Positions 19,371 through 27,484 of a DNA stretch of 64,000 bases are shown here, in pieces (position 1 is the stretch's first letter; every line of letters starts with the position of its first letter). The notes under the pieces are model-generated. The model did no database searches. It had not been told where the DNA came from and saw only the letters and a program-made list of their open reading frames with translations. The stretch spans positions 1,767,249 to 1,831,248 of the forward strand of contig CP046522.1 in NCBI GenBank assembly GCA_009738435.1, in the 5' to 3' direction. The DNA is from Clostridium bovifaecis. Its GTDB lineage: Bacteria; Bacillota; Clostridia; Clostridiales; Clostridiaceae. The translations under genes were made by a program, and so were the position numbers.

Positions 19371-20546
19371 ATGAAGATTAAGAATAAGGCATTAATATGT
19401 ATAATTTTATTAATATCTCTTATTGGTCAAATTTTCACTATAAATGTAAAAGCCATAGAAACGGGGCTTGATGTACAGGCGAAAGCAGGACTTTTAATGG
19501 AGCCCTCTACAGGTAAGATCATATTTGAGAAAAATATACATGAAAAGTTTGCACCAGCGTCTGTAACTAAAATCATGACTATGCTTTTAACCATGGAAGC
19601 TATTGATTCTGGAAAAATAAAGATATCTGATAAAGTAATAATAAGTGAAAATGCAAAAAGAATGGGCGGGAACGGAAGTAGCAGCATGCTTTTAGATACA
19701 GGAGAAATTAGAACAGTTGAAGAACTTATAAAAGGTGTTGCAATAGCTTCAGGAAATGACGCTGCGGTAGCACTAGCAGAATATATAGGCGGAAGTGAAA
19801 CAGCATTCGTAAATCTAATGAATAACAGAGCAAAGGAATTAGGTATGAATGATACAACTTTTAAAAATTGCCATGGGCTTTCTGCTGAAGGGCATTTGAG
19901 TAGTGCTTATGACATAGCAACAATGTCTAGAGAATTATTAAAGCATGATAATGTCCTAAAATATACAGGAACCTATATGGAAACTATATCAGAAGGAAGA
20001 AAGCAGCCCATTGAATTAGTAAATCACAATAAATTAGTAAGATTTTATAAGGGATGCGATGGCTTGAAAACTGGATTTACAAGTGAAGCAAAATATTGCA
20101 TTTCAGCTACAGCAACAAGAAATAATATACGGATGCTATCTGTAATTATGGGCGCACCTACCTATAAAATAAGAAATCGTGATGCGAGCATGCTTATGAA
20201 TTATGGATTTTCTAAGTTTGAAGCTAAAAAAGTAGTTACTAAAGATAGTGATATACAGAAGGTAAATCTAAATAAAAAAGGCAGTAAATTCTTTTTTGCT
20301 AAGGCAAAGGACGATTTAGTATTAGTTCTAGAAAGAGGAGTAGAAAATAAAGTAACAACCAAGTTTGTGCTAAATAATAATAAAAAGGAATATAAAAAGT
20401 ATGAAGTTGTAGGATACTGTGAAGTATATGTAAATAATAAGCTTTATAGTAAGATACCCGTTTATAGTGATAGGGATATTAAGACCTATGGAGTACTTGA
20501 TAATGTAAGATATAATCTTATGAATTTATTTGATAATGCAATCTAA
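19371..20546 (+). CDS. dacF: D-alanyl-D-alanine carboxypeptidase (DacF-like, serine type)
   Basis: Penicillin-binding protein 5 family enzyme that trims peptidoglycan pentapeptides, 391 residues. It has a signal peptide (residues about 8-27), SxxK motif SVTK, SGN motif in ASGNDAA, KTG motif in GLKTGFT, and a C-terminal beta-domain. AAGGGGAT precedes ATG 19371. In bacilli dacF follows xerD-type genes and is forespore-expressed, which fits the neighbours. The terminator lies immediately downstream. Confidence 0.94.
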   Translation: MKIKNKALICIILLISLIGQIFTINVKAIETGLDVQAKAGLLMEPSTGKIIFEKNIHEKFAPASVTKIMTMLLTMEAIDSGKIKISDKVIISENAKRMGGNGSSSMLLDTGEIRTVEELIKGVAIASGNDAAVALAEYIGGSETAFVNLMNNRAKELGMNDTTFKNCHGLSAEGHLSSAYDIATMSRELLKHDNVLKYTGTYMETISEGRKQPIELVNHNKLVRFYKGCDGLKTGFTSEAKYCISATATRNNIRMLSVIMGAPTYKIRNRDASMLMNYGFSKFEAKKVVTKDSDIQKVNLNKKGSKFFFAKAKDDLVLVLERGVENKVTTKFVLNNNKKEYKKYEVVGYCEVYVNNKLYSKIPVYSDRDIKTYGVLDNVRYNLMNLFDNAI

Positions 20547-20551
20547 AGATT

Positions 20552-20584
20552 AAAAGTCCACAGTTCTAATGATGTGGACTTTTT
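20552..20584 (+). terminator. Terminator after dacF
   Basis: An 11-bp perfect stem (20552-20562 with 20573-20583), a 10-base loop and a following T stretch. Confidence 0.85.
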
Positions 20585-20635
20585 GTTTTGAGTATTATAA
20601 TATTAATTTATATTATAGTTATAGAGGTAAAATAT

Positions 20636-21790
20636 ATGAACATATTATCTCAATTTAATAGTGAAGAATTGTATGTAATAAATTTAATAAAAAAGGAATG
20701 CATAGATTGTAATATAAAAGTTTATCTGGTAGGGGGAATAATGAGGGACTTTTTACTAAATAAGAAGCCAAGAGATATAGATATCAGTGTAGAATGTAAT
20801 CCTATAAATATTATTGAAAGAATGAGCTATATAAAAGAATATAAATATCATGAAAAATTTCACACTAGTACTATATTATTTAAAAATGGAATCATAGTAG
20901 ATTTGATAAGGTGTAGAAAAGAAAAGTATGACTTTCCAGGAGCTCTGCCTAACATAATACCATCAGATATCTATGATGATTTATACAGAAGAGATTTTAC
21001 TATCAATGCTATAGCATATGACATTATAGATAATAAAATCATAGATCCTTACAATGGGAATGAAGACTTGAAAAATAAGATCGTTAAAAAGGTACATATG
21101 GAGAGTTATTCCGAGGATCCAACCCGTATATATAGAGCAATAAGGTATGCTAGTAGATATAATTTTCGTATTAATGATATTCAAGAGATAAGTAAATGTA
21201 TAAAAGGGCAAGTTTTTAAAACTATTAGCATAGACAGAATAATAAGGGAAATTGTAATGATATGCAGCGAAGATAACTGGATAAATTGCTTAGCTTTATG
21301 TAATGAATTGCAAATGCTTGACATTGATATTAATTGGCTTAATAAAAGTAAATTATGCAGCTATTCATCTATAAATGATAAGATTATAGGTCTGTTTATA
21401 TCTATAAGAAATAAAAAACATAGAGAATTATTTATAAATAATTCTATTTTAAAAAGAGAGTTAAAAAGTGCCTTTAAAAACTATGAAGACTTAAACTACA
21501 GATTAAATAGGCTGATTTTCAATGAATTAACTAACTTTGATATTTATAATATATTGAGTAAGCTGAATGAATTTGAAATAAAACTTATTAGCTTTAATAG
21601 AATATATAAGTACATAATAATAAATTATTTCAAAAACCTTTCAAATATTTCCTTGGAAATAAACGGAAAATACTTAGCGGAATTAGGGCTTAACAATGGT
21701 AAACAATATAAGAAAATACTTAGATATTTACTAACCTTAAAATTAAACACTGGCATATTCGATGAAAAAAATTATCTACATAAAAACTAG
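20636..21790 (+). CDS. CCA tRNA nucleotidyltransferase / poly(A) polymerase family protein
   Basis: Class II nucleotidyltransferase, 384 residues. Start ATG 20636 was chosen for the GAGGT site; a TTG at 20588 lies in the terminator tail. The catalytic head has VYLVGGIMRDFLLNKKPRDIDISV with the two metal-binding Asp residues, then RRDFTINAIAYD, and DPTRIYRAIRYASRY in the neck. The C-terminal half is divergent and AT-rich. Either a CCA-adding enzyme or a poly(A)-polymerase-like paralogue; the sequence alone does not settle which. Confidence 0.85.
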   Translation: MNILSQFNSEELYVINLIKKECIDCNIKVYLVGGIMRDFLLNKKPRDIDISVECNPINIIERMSYIKEYKYHEKFHTSTILFKNGIIVDLIRCRKEKYDFPGALPNIIPSDIYDDLYRRDFTINAIAYDIIDNKIIDPYNGNEDLKNKIVKKVHMESYSEDPTRIYRAIRYASRYNFRINDIQEISKCIKGQVFKTISIDRIIREIVMICSEDNWINCLALCNELQMLDIDINWLNKSKLCSYSSINDKIIGLFISIRNKKHRELFINNSILKRELKSAFKNYEDLNYRLNRLIFNELTNFDIYNILSKLNEFEIKLISFNRIYKYIIINYFKNLSNISLEINGKYLAELGLNNGKQYKKILRYLLTLKLNTGIFDEKNYLHKN

Positions 21791-21803
21791 GAGAGATATA
21801 TAG

Positions 21804-22553
21804 ATGTCACTAAATATAAAAATTGAAAATTTTGAAGGACCTTTTGATTTGTTACTGCATCTAATAAAGAAGAATGAAATGGATGTATATGATATAAAAT
21901 ATATGATATTACAACTCAATATTTAGATTATATAAATAACATGAAAGAAATGGATTTAGAGGTAACTTCAGAGTTTATAGTTATAGCAGCTACTCTTTTA
22001 GAGATAAAATCAAAAATGCTTTTACCTAAAGGAGATATGGATAAGGAAGAAGCTGAAGAAGAAGATCCGAGAAAAGACTTAATAATTAAACTTATAGAAT
22101 ATAAGAAGTTTAAATTAGTTGCAGATTTTTTAAAAATAAAAGAAGAGACTGTGGGCATTATGTTTTCAAAAAAGCCTGAAATAATCGAGGATAAGAAAAT
22201 AAAGCAGAGCAATATAGATATATTACAGGACATCACTATACTCAAATTATTTAATATATAATGATTTAATAAGTAGTTATAATAACAAGATGAACACAGA
22301 AAATATGATAGAGAGAGAGATTCCTTTAGATAAGTTTAAAATTGAAGATAAAGTTATGGAACTAAGCAAAAGAGTTTTTAATGAAAAAAGAGTAATCTTC
22401 TCAAAGATAATAAATGAATGCGAGAGTAAAATTGAAGTTGTAGTATCATTTTTAGCGTTATTAGAATTAATAAAGCTGAGAGTAGTATCAGTAATTCAGG
22501 AAGAAAACTTTAAAGAAATATATATAGAAGGAGTAAATGAAAGTGAAGAATAG
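21804..22553 (+). pseudogene. scpA: Segregation and condensation protein ScpA, two frameshifts
   Basis: Kleisin subunit of the SMC-ScpAB condensin. The family start [20 protein letters not shown] follows ATG 21804. The frame breaks at about 21896-21899 (one A short in A4) and again in the AT repeat near 22250-22261. All three blocks, including the MKEMDLEVTSEFIVIAATLL region and the winged-helix tail FLALLELIKLRVV, are conserved. Repaired length is 249-250 residues. It overlaps scpB. Two separate breaks in one gene argue for sequence error more than for natural loss. Confidence 0.9.
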
Positions 22554-23121
22554 TAACATAAATCAATTAGAGATAAATGAGGTATCTGTAAAGAATAGAT
22601 ATTTTTCAATAATAGAATCAATATTGTTTGTAAGCGGAGAAGCTATGGATATTAAAGAAATAGCATCCGTATTGGAATGTGATATAGAACGTACACATAA
22701 ATTACTTCAGGAGCTTAGAGAGAGATACGAGGAAGAGGAAAGAGGGATACTATTAATCAGTATGAATGATGAATATATGCTTGTTACTAAATCAGAAAAT
22801 AGCGATTATATTCAAAAGTTATTAAAGACTAATAGTAGACAATCCTTGTCAAGAGCTGCGTTAGAAACTTTAGCTATAATAGTTTACAGACAACCTATTA
22901 CTAGGGTAGAAATTGATGAAATTAGAGGCGTTAAAAGTGATAAAGCAATTCAAACACTAATGGAAAAAAACTTAATAAAAGAATCAGGAAGAAAACATGT
23001 TTTAGGCAGACCGATAATGTATGGAACAACAGATGAGTTTTTGAGGTACTTTGGATTACAAGATTTAAAGCAAATGCCATCATTAGATGATTTTATTAAA
23101 GATAACGAGGAAGAAGAATAA
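22543..23121 (+). CDS. scpB: Segregation and condensation protein ScpB
   Basis: Winged-helix partner of ScpA in condensin, 192 residues. GTG 22543 is preferred: the GAAGGAG site at 22527-22533 is 9 bases away, but only 3 from ATG 22537. Conserved SIIESILFVSGEAMDI, SRAALETLAIIVYRQPITR, EIRGVKSD and GRPIMYGTTDEFLRYFGL are present. It ends DNEEEE inside a long palindrome shared with the convergent ytfJ homologue. Confidence 0.95.
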   Translation: MKNSNINQLEINEVSVKNRYFSIIESILFVSGEAMDIKEIASVLECDIERTHKLLQELRERYEEEERGILLISMNDEYMLVTKSENSDYIQKLLKTNSRQSLSRAALETLAIIVYRQPITRVEIDEIRGVKSDKAIQTLMEKNLIKESGRKHVLGRPIMYGTTDEFLRYFGLQDLKQMPSLDDFIKDNEEEE

Positions 23122-23151
23122 AAGGTTTATTCTTCTTCCTCGTTATCTTTA
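23097..23151. terminator. Bidirectional terminator/palindrome shared by scpB and the ytfJ-like gene
   Basis: A perfect 26-bp inverted repeat (23097-23122 with 23126-23151) with a 3-base AGG loop. It covers the 3' coding ends and stop codons of both convergent genes, so both proteins end in the same DNEEEE tail. A- and T-rich edges suit termination in both directions. Confidence 0.85.
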
Positions 23152-23540
23152 TGGTCTTTGTCAGTTTTGGTTTGTTTTTTAAACATATCAATAATCTGAG
23201 GAATTTGATCTAACACCCTATCAAAAATGTTTATATTGTTTTGATCAACAGGAAGTAGTCGTATTAAATCATCCTTTATAATTAAAAAAGCTACAGGTTT
23301 CACAGAAATTCCTGAACCAGATCCTCCACCAAAAGGATAATTTTCGTAGTCATCTTTAGATTTTATTGGATAAAATTCGCTACCACCAGATGCAAATCCT
23401 AATGATACTTTAGATATAGGAATGATAGTAGTTCCGTCATGTGATTTTATAGGGTCACCAACAACCGTATTAACATCTATCATATCTTTTAAGTTTTCTA
23501 ATGTACTTTTCATCAAGCTTTCAATGGGATGTGATTCCAA
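23127..23540 (-). CDS. ytfJ: GerW/YtfJ family sporulation protein
   Basis: 137-residue soluble protein of the YtfJ/GerW family. MKSTLENLKDMIDVNTVVGDPI, the Gly-rich loop FGGGSGSGISVKPVAFLII and IDMFKKQ are recognisable. In B. subtilis it is made in the forespore and is needed for some germination routes (family knowledge). Start ATG at 23540; the upstream DUF2953 gene ends two bases away, so the two are an operon, as in other spore formers. Confidence 0.92.
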   Translation of the reverse strand: MESHPIESLMKSTLENLKDMIDVNTVVGDPIKSHDGTTIIPISKVSLGFASGGSEFYPIKSKDDYENYPFGGGSGSGISVKPVAFLIIKDDLIRLLPVDQNNINIFDRVLDQIPQIIDMFKKQTKTDKDHKDNEEEE

Positions 23541-23541
23541 T

Positions 23542-24087
23542 TTAACTTACCTCCTTAGGATTTAAATAAAGCTTAGCTTCATTTTTTACATATATAAACG
23601 CTGATAAAGCTATATAGATAATCTTAGCTAAGTTTATAAAAATTATACTTTTTATTGTAAAATTTAAAATTGATTTATTGAAAATTGGATTAATATTAAG
23701 TCTAAATTTTTTTAGTTTAAATACATAAGAAATTAAACTATATATAATACTAAAAATACTTTGAAGTATTCCATATAAAACACCTGTTATATAAGCATCT
23801 TCAAACCCGTAGTTTAAATCTATATCTAAATATAAAGTAGACTTAAATATTATATTTACAAGTTTATTATAGATCTTTTTTATAACATCTAGATAAAATG
23901 TTTTAGGGTAAGGAATATTACAATTAACTTTCTTTATTTTTTTCTTTATTTTTCTCTTTAGTTTCCTAGAAGGGTATATTCTTTGTTTATATAGGTATAT
24001 AGAAAGATTACTATTTTTATATTCAAAGGTTGTATGTATAGGAAATGGAATGAAAAAAATTAAAACTAAAATAAATAGCCAAATCAC
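23542..24087 (-). CDS. DUF2953 domain membrane protein
   Basis: 181 residues from GTG 24087, chosen because TTGGAGGAA lies just upstream; an ATG at 24129 has no such site. It has an N-terminal membrane segment, a very basic stretch (residues about 38-55), and hydrophobic segments in the C-terminal half. This matches the DUF2953 family usually found upstream of ytfJ, as here. Function is not known; its conserved company suggests a sporulation role. Confidence 0.8.
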   Translation of the reverse strand: MIWLFILVLIFFIPFPIHTTFEYKNSNLSIYLYKQRIYPSRKLKRKIKKKIKKVNCNIPYPKTFYLDVIKKIYNKLVNIIFKSTLYLDIDLNYGFEDAYITGVLYGILQSIFSIIYSLISYVFKLKKFRLNINPIFNKSILNFTIKSIIFINLAKIIYIALSAFIYVKNEAKLYLNPKEVS

Positions 24088-24171
24088 GAAGATTCCTCCA
24101 AGTTTCTTGATAACTATTAGTATCACCAATATTTATTAATAATATAAGTTTTTTATAATTAAATATAAATT

Positions 24172-24217
24172 AATTCTTATAGTTTACATATTTTTCATTA
24201 TGTAAACTATAAGAATT
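24172..24217. repeat. 19-bp perfect inverted repeat between divergent genes
   Basis: 24172-24190 pairs with 24199-24217 around an 8-base loop. It sits between the divergent DUF2953-ytfJ operon and a carboxypeptidase gene, with no T run on either side, so it is unlikely to be a plain terminator. A further GTAAAC half-copy follows at 24218-24223. It could be an operator or the remnant of a small mobile repeat. Confidence 0.7.
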
Positions 24218-24292
24218 GTAAACCGGAAAAAGTTTCTTGATTATTAATTTTAAATATGAAAAAAATAAATATAAAGGTAGGTGGGTTTTAAT

Positions 24293-25408
24293 ATGAAAAA
24301 GAAATGCATAATATCTTTGGCGCTTTCTGTATTTATGATATTTAATATAGTTTTTTTATAAAGCGGAAGCTAAAACTAAAACCTTATATGTAGATGCTAG
24401 AAGTGCTATAGCTATAGATAGTAAATCTAAAGCTATACTCTATGAAAAGAACTCAGATATGCTAATACCGATAGCTAGTACTACAAAAATTATGACTTCT
24501 CTCGTAGCATTAAAATATGGTGATTTAGACAGGAAGATAGAAATATCAGAAAAAGCATCCAACATTCGTGGTTCAGAAGTAGGATATAAAAAAGGGGAAT
24601 TCATAACCTTAAGAGAATTATTATATGGACTTATGCTAAGGTCTGGAAATGATGCTGCAATAGCAATAGCCGAAGGATTAAGTGGGAGCGTAGATGAATT
24701 TTTGGAGTTAATGAATGAATATGCACTACAAATAGGAGCTTTTAATACACATTTTGAATCTCCTCATGGACTAGATAGTCAATATCATTATTCTACTGCC
24801 TATGATTTAGCTCTAATTACATCAAAAGCTAAAGAGAATGAACTCTTTAATAAAATTGTTAGCGCTAAAGATGTAGATGCAAATGAGTATGGTTTTACAA
24901 GGAATTATCATAATATTAATAAAATATTGTATCAAATTTCTAATGCTAATGGGGTGAAGACAGGGTATACGGGTGGCGCTGGAAAATGTTTAGTCTCATC
25001 TATACATGAAGAAAAAGATGATATAATTATAGTAGTTTTAAATTGCACAAAACGATGGAATGAAACTAAAAAATTTATGATTATATTAAGGATAACTATC
25101 AGTTTAAGCAAGTTATAGCAAAAGGAGAAGTTATAGATAGTATAGTTTATGGCAAAGATAAGAAGATAGATTTAATTTCTAGTGAAGATGTGGTAATTCC
25201 GGTAGGCAAAGAAGAAACCCTAGAAACAAAAATTGTTAAAACAGTTAAAATACCTTCGAAAATCAATCCTAAAACTCCGATAGGAAGACTTTGTATATAT
25301 AAGGATGGAAATTTAATTAAATCAATTGTTTTGACAAGTAAAGATAACATTGCTGTAAAGGAACGTAGAAACATTAAGGAGATACTGAAAAATCTTTTTA
25401 TCAATTGA
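24293..25408 (+). pseudogene. Second D-alanyl-D-alanine carboxypeptidase, two frameshifts
   Basis: Serine-type D,D-carboxypeptidase of the PBP5/DacB family. Start ATG 24293 leads into a signal peptide. One T too many in T7 (24351-24357) stops it at once, and one A too few in A6 (25068-25073) breaks it again near the C-terminus. Between lie STTK (SxxK), RSGNDAA (SGN) and GVKTGYTGGA (KTG). Repaired length is 371 residues with the usual C-terminal beta-domain. Neighbouring ytfJ suggests a sporulation-linked cortex role. Confidence 0.88.
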
Positions 25409-25414
25409 TGAATT

Positions 25415-25440
25415 AAAAAGAAGCTGAAGCTTCTTTTTTT
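25415..25440. terminator. Terminator between the carboxypeptidase and the 2H phosphoesterase
   Basis: A 10-bp stem (25415-25424 with 25429-25438) with a TGAA loop, flanked by A and T runs. It serves the rightward carboxypeptidase gene and may also serve the convergent leftward gene ending at 25439. Confidence 0.85.
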
Positions 25441-25998
25441 AATTACCTGTTAGATTAAAATCTCTTATTACCATTTTTGTTTTATCGTTAATAGGTTGCC
25501 AAAGTTGGATTTGGATTATTTCTGCTTTGCTGTGAAACTTGGCTTCTGAAATAGCTCTACATGCCTCAGCAAATTCTTCATTCGACCAATCTCTTTTAGA
25601 AAAATTGATATTGGCAAGAGATATGTGCAAATCCCAATTCTCTATATTTTCTCTTACTCTGAACCCATTCTTTTTAATTTAAAGTTTAGTTTACGGCTCA
25701 AGTCATGAATAGTACCACTATCCTCAACCTTTAGATTGACTGATTTAAATGGAGGGTCAAAACAAATAGCTCCATTTATTTTAATAGAAAATTTACCATA
25801 GTTAAGCAGGACATTATTTATTACATTACATAAATTCTTTAAATCATCGGGATTGTTTATAACTTCTAAAGTTATGTGAAGCATAGGTAATTCATCATAT
25901 AGGTTATATTTAAGGGAAATGTTTTTTTGAATTTTTTCTATAGAACTATAGGAGTATTTATCTAACAATGCAACTAGATAGTACAGCACTCCAATCAC
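25439..25998 (-). pseudogene. RNA 2',3'-cyclic phosphodiesterase (2H family, ThpR/LigT-like), frameshifted
   Basis: 2H phosphoesterase with the two HxT/Sx motifs, HITLEV in the first half and HISLANI in the second. Start is GTG at 25998 or the nearby GTG at 25989; the ribosome site is ambiguous. The frame stops after LKRMGSE. One more A in the run read on the minus strand (T5 at 25671-25675) joins it to GFRVRENIENWDLHISLANI. Repaired length 186 residues matches the family. Its biological substrate is uncertain. Confidence 0.82.
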
Positions 25999-26135
25999 CC
26001 CACTTTAATTATTAATATTATTATAACATGAATATTTGTAGACATATACTTAATTAAAAAAACTACTATAAAATGTATTTTTTGATAAAAAAATAATATA
26101 AATTATAATGTATTATATTTGTTGGAGGTAATTCA

Positions 26136-26335
26136 ATGAAATTAGCACTAAATTATAAAGACAATAGGAGAGAGGTGCTAAATGAAGAAAATACAAAAAA
26201 GTAATTGGGAGTATTAACTATTTGAAGCTCATAAAGTATTTAATGGGTTCCAAAAAGTTAGAAGTTACTAGCGTAAAAATATTAGATAAAGAAGTAAAAA
26301 TTGATGAACTTAAGTCTATTGAAGTGCTATTATGA
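26136..26335 (+). pseudogene. Small protein of unknown function, frameshifted
   Basis: ATG 26136 follows a good TTGGAGGT site. The frame stops at codon 23. One added A in A4 (26188-26191) continues it to TGA at 26333-26335, giving 66 residues with the coherent tail LEVTSVKILDKEVKIDELKS. It is followed directly by a strong terminator. The ribosome site, the terminator and the single-base repair together support a real gene. I do not recognise the family. Confidence 0.5.
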
Positions 26336-26351
26336 TTAATTAATAGTAATT

Positions 26352-26394
26352 AAAAAAGTATAAGCCTTAGCTAATTTGAGGCTTATACTTTTTT
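26352..26394 (+). terminator. Terminator after the small gene
   Basis: A 16-bp perfect stem (26352-26367 with 26379-26394) whose right arm ends in T6, with an 11-base loop. Confidence 0.88.
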
Positions 26395-26429
26395 AGTCTT
26401 CAATTTATTATATGACCATTTATTTTTTG

Positions 26430-26447
26430 TTGTTAAGTGTGTAACAA
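26430..26447 (+). promoter_or_regulatory. Rex-type operator upstream of the oxidoreductase pair
   Basis: TTGTTAAGTGTGTAACAA matches the clostridial Rex consensus TTGTTAA-N4-TTAACAA at 13 of 14 defined positions. It lies about 54 bases ahead of the start at 26501. Rex is an NADH/NAD+-sensing repressor, so redox control of the following operon is inferred. Confidence 0.6.
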
Positions 26448-26500
26448 AAGGGGGATTAATAAAATATTTTATTAGTATAGTGGTTAAGGGGGGCATGAGA

Positions 26501-27484
26501 ATGAAATATGAGATTGTTGACTGTATAGATGCAGGAACTGAATATTGTCCTTGCCATTTGGCTGAAACCGGGGATTGCATTTTGTGTTCAGAACTTTGCA
26601 ACAAGACCTTTTGTGACTGTATAAATTGGAAAGGAACTTGTATATATCAAGAGTATATATGGAATGGGAATAAGGCTAAAGAAGGAAGGAAGCATCAATT
26701 AGGTAAGATAATTGATAAGAAAAAAGTAGATAATGGATTAATAATACTTACTATCAAATTGTCATATGAGTTAGTTCAATCTTTAGTGCACCCAGGAAGT
26801 TTTATATTTTTAAGAAATCCTTCTTGTAAAGAATATTATGATGCTCCAATTTCAATTATGGATATAGATACTTTTAATAACAACATAACAGTAGCTATAG
26901 AAATTGTAGGAGCTAAAACTAAAAAAATAGATGAACTAAATAAAGATGAAGACATAGTAGTAAAGGGGCCTTATTGGAATGGAGTTTTAGGGTTACGGCA
27001 TGTGTTAAATGCCAAAAACGGAAATTCAGTAATTATAGCAAGAGCCATAGGATTAGCACCAATGATACCAATCATGAAAAAGTTATGTGCTAATGGAAAC
27101 AAGGTTACTATTATTTTAGACAAGGCTGAGTATAAAGAAAACTTTGTAGAAGAATATCTTAAGTTATATAATGTAGAAATTATAGAATGCTGCGCTTTTA
27201 GTTGTGGGGAATTAACTGATAGTTTAAAGAATATATTATCAAAAATTCTGAATGAAAAGAAAGTTAACTTAATACATTGCGCAGGAGCTGATATTCTAAT
27301 ATATAAGGTTATGGAGTACTTGGGAGAAGATTTTAATTATTCGTGCTGTAACAACGTAAAAATGTGCTGTGGTGAAGGAATATGTGGAGCATGCACAGTC
27401 AGATTTAAAGGGCATATAGTTAAGAGATTATGTAAGCTACAAGTAGACCCTAAGTATATTTTTGAAGGGAGGAGACTAATATGA
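26501..27484 (+). CDS. PyrK-like flavin/[2Fe-2S] oxidoreductase subunit with Cys-rich N-terminus
   Basis: 327 residues; ATG 26501 preferred over 26495 because of spacing to AAGGGGGG. The N-terminal 45 residues contain about ten Cys (CPCHLAETGDCILCSELC region) and may bind Fe-S or another metal. A ferredoxin-reductase-like FAD/NAD fold follows, and the C-terminus MCCGEGICGACTV resembles the [2Fe-2S] site of dihydroorotate dehydrogenase electron-transfer subunit PyrK. No pyrimidine genes are nearby. It overlaps the next FAD gene by four bases, so the two probably form a complex. The substrate is unknown. Confidence 0.75.
   Translation: MKYEIVDCIDAGTEYCPCHLAETGDCILCSELCNKTFCDCINWKGTCIYQEYIWNGNKAKEGRKHQLGKIIDKKKVDNGLIILTIKLSYELVQSLVHPGSFIFLRNPSCKEYYDAPISIMDIDTFNNNITVAIEIVGAKTKKIDELNKDEDIVVKGPYWNGVLGLRHVLNAKNGNSVIIARAIGLAPMIPIMKKLCANGNKVTIILDKAEYKENFVEEYLKLYNVEIIECCAFSCGELTDSLKNILSKILNEKKVNLIHCAGADILIYKVMEYLGEDFNYSCCNNVKMCCGEGICGACTVRFKGHIVKRLCKLQVDPKYIFEGRRLI

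Noticed and set aside
21804..22553. Three independent small genes in the scpA region
   Set aside because: All three match consecutive parts of ScpA, and single shifts join them.
26501..27484. True PyrK of dihydroorotate dehydrogenase
   Set aside because: There is no pyrD or other pyr gene nearby, and the Cys-rich N-terminus is foreign to PyrK.
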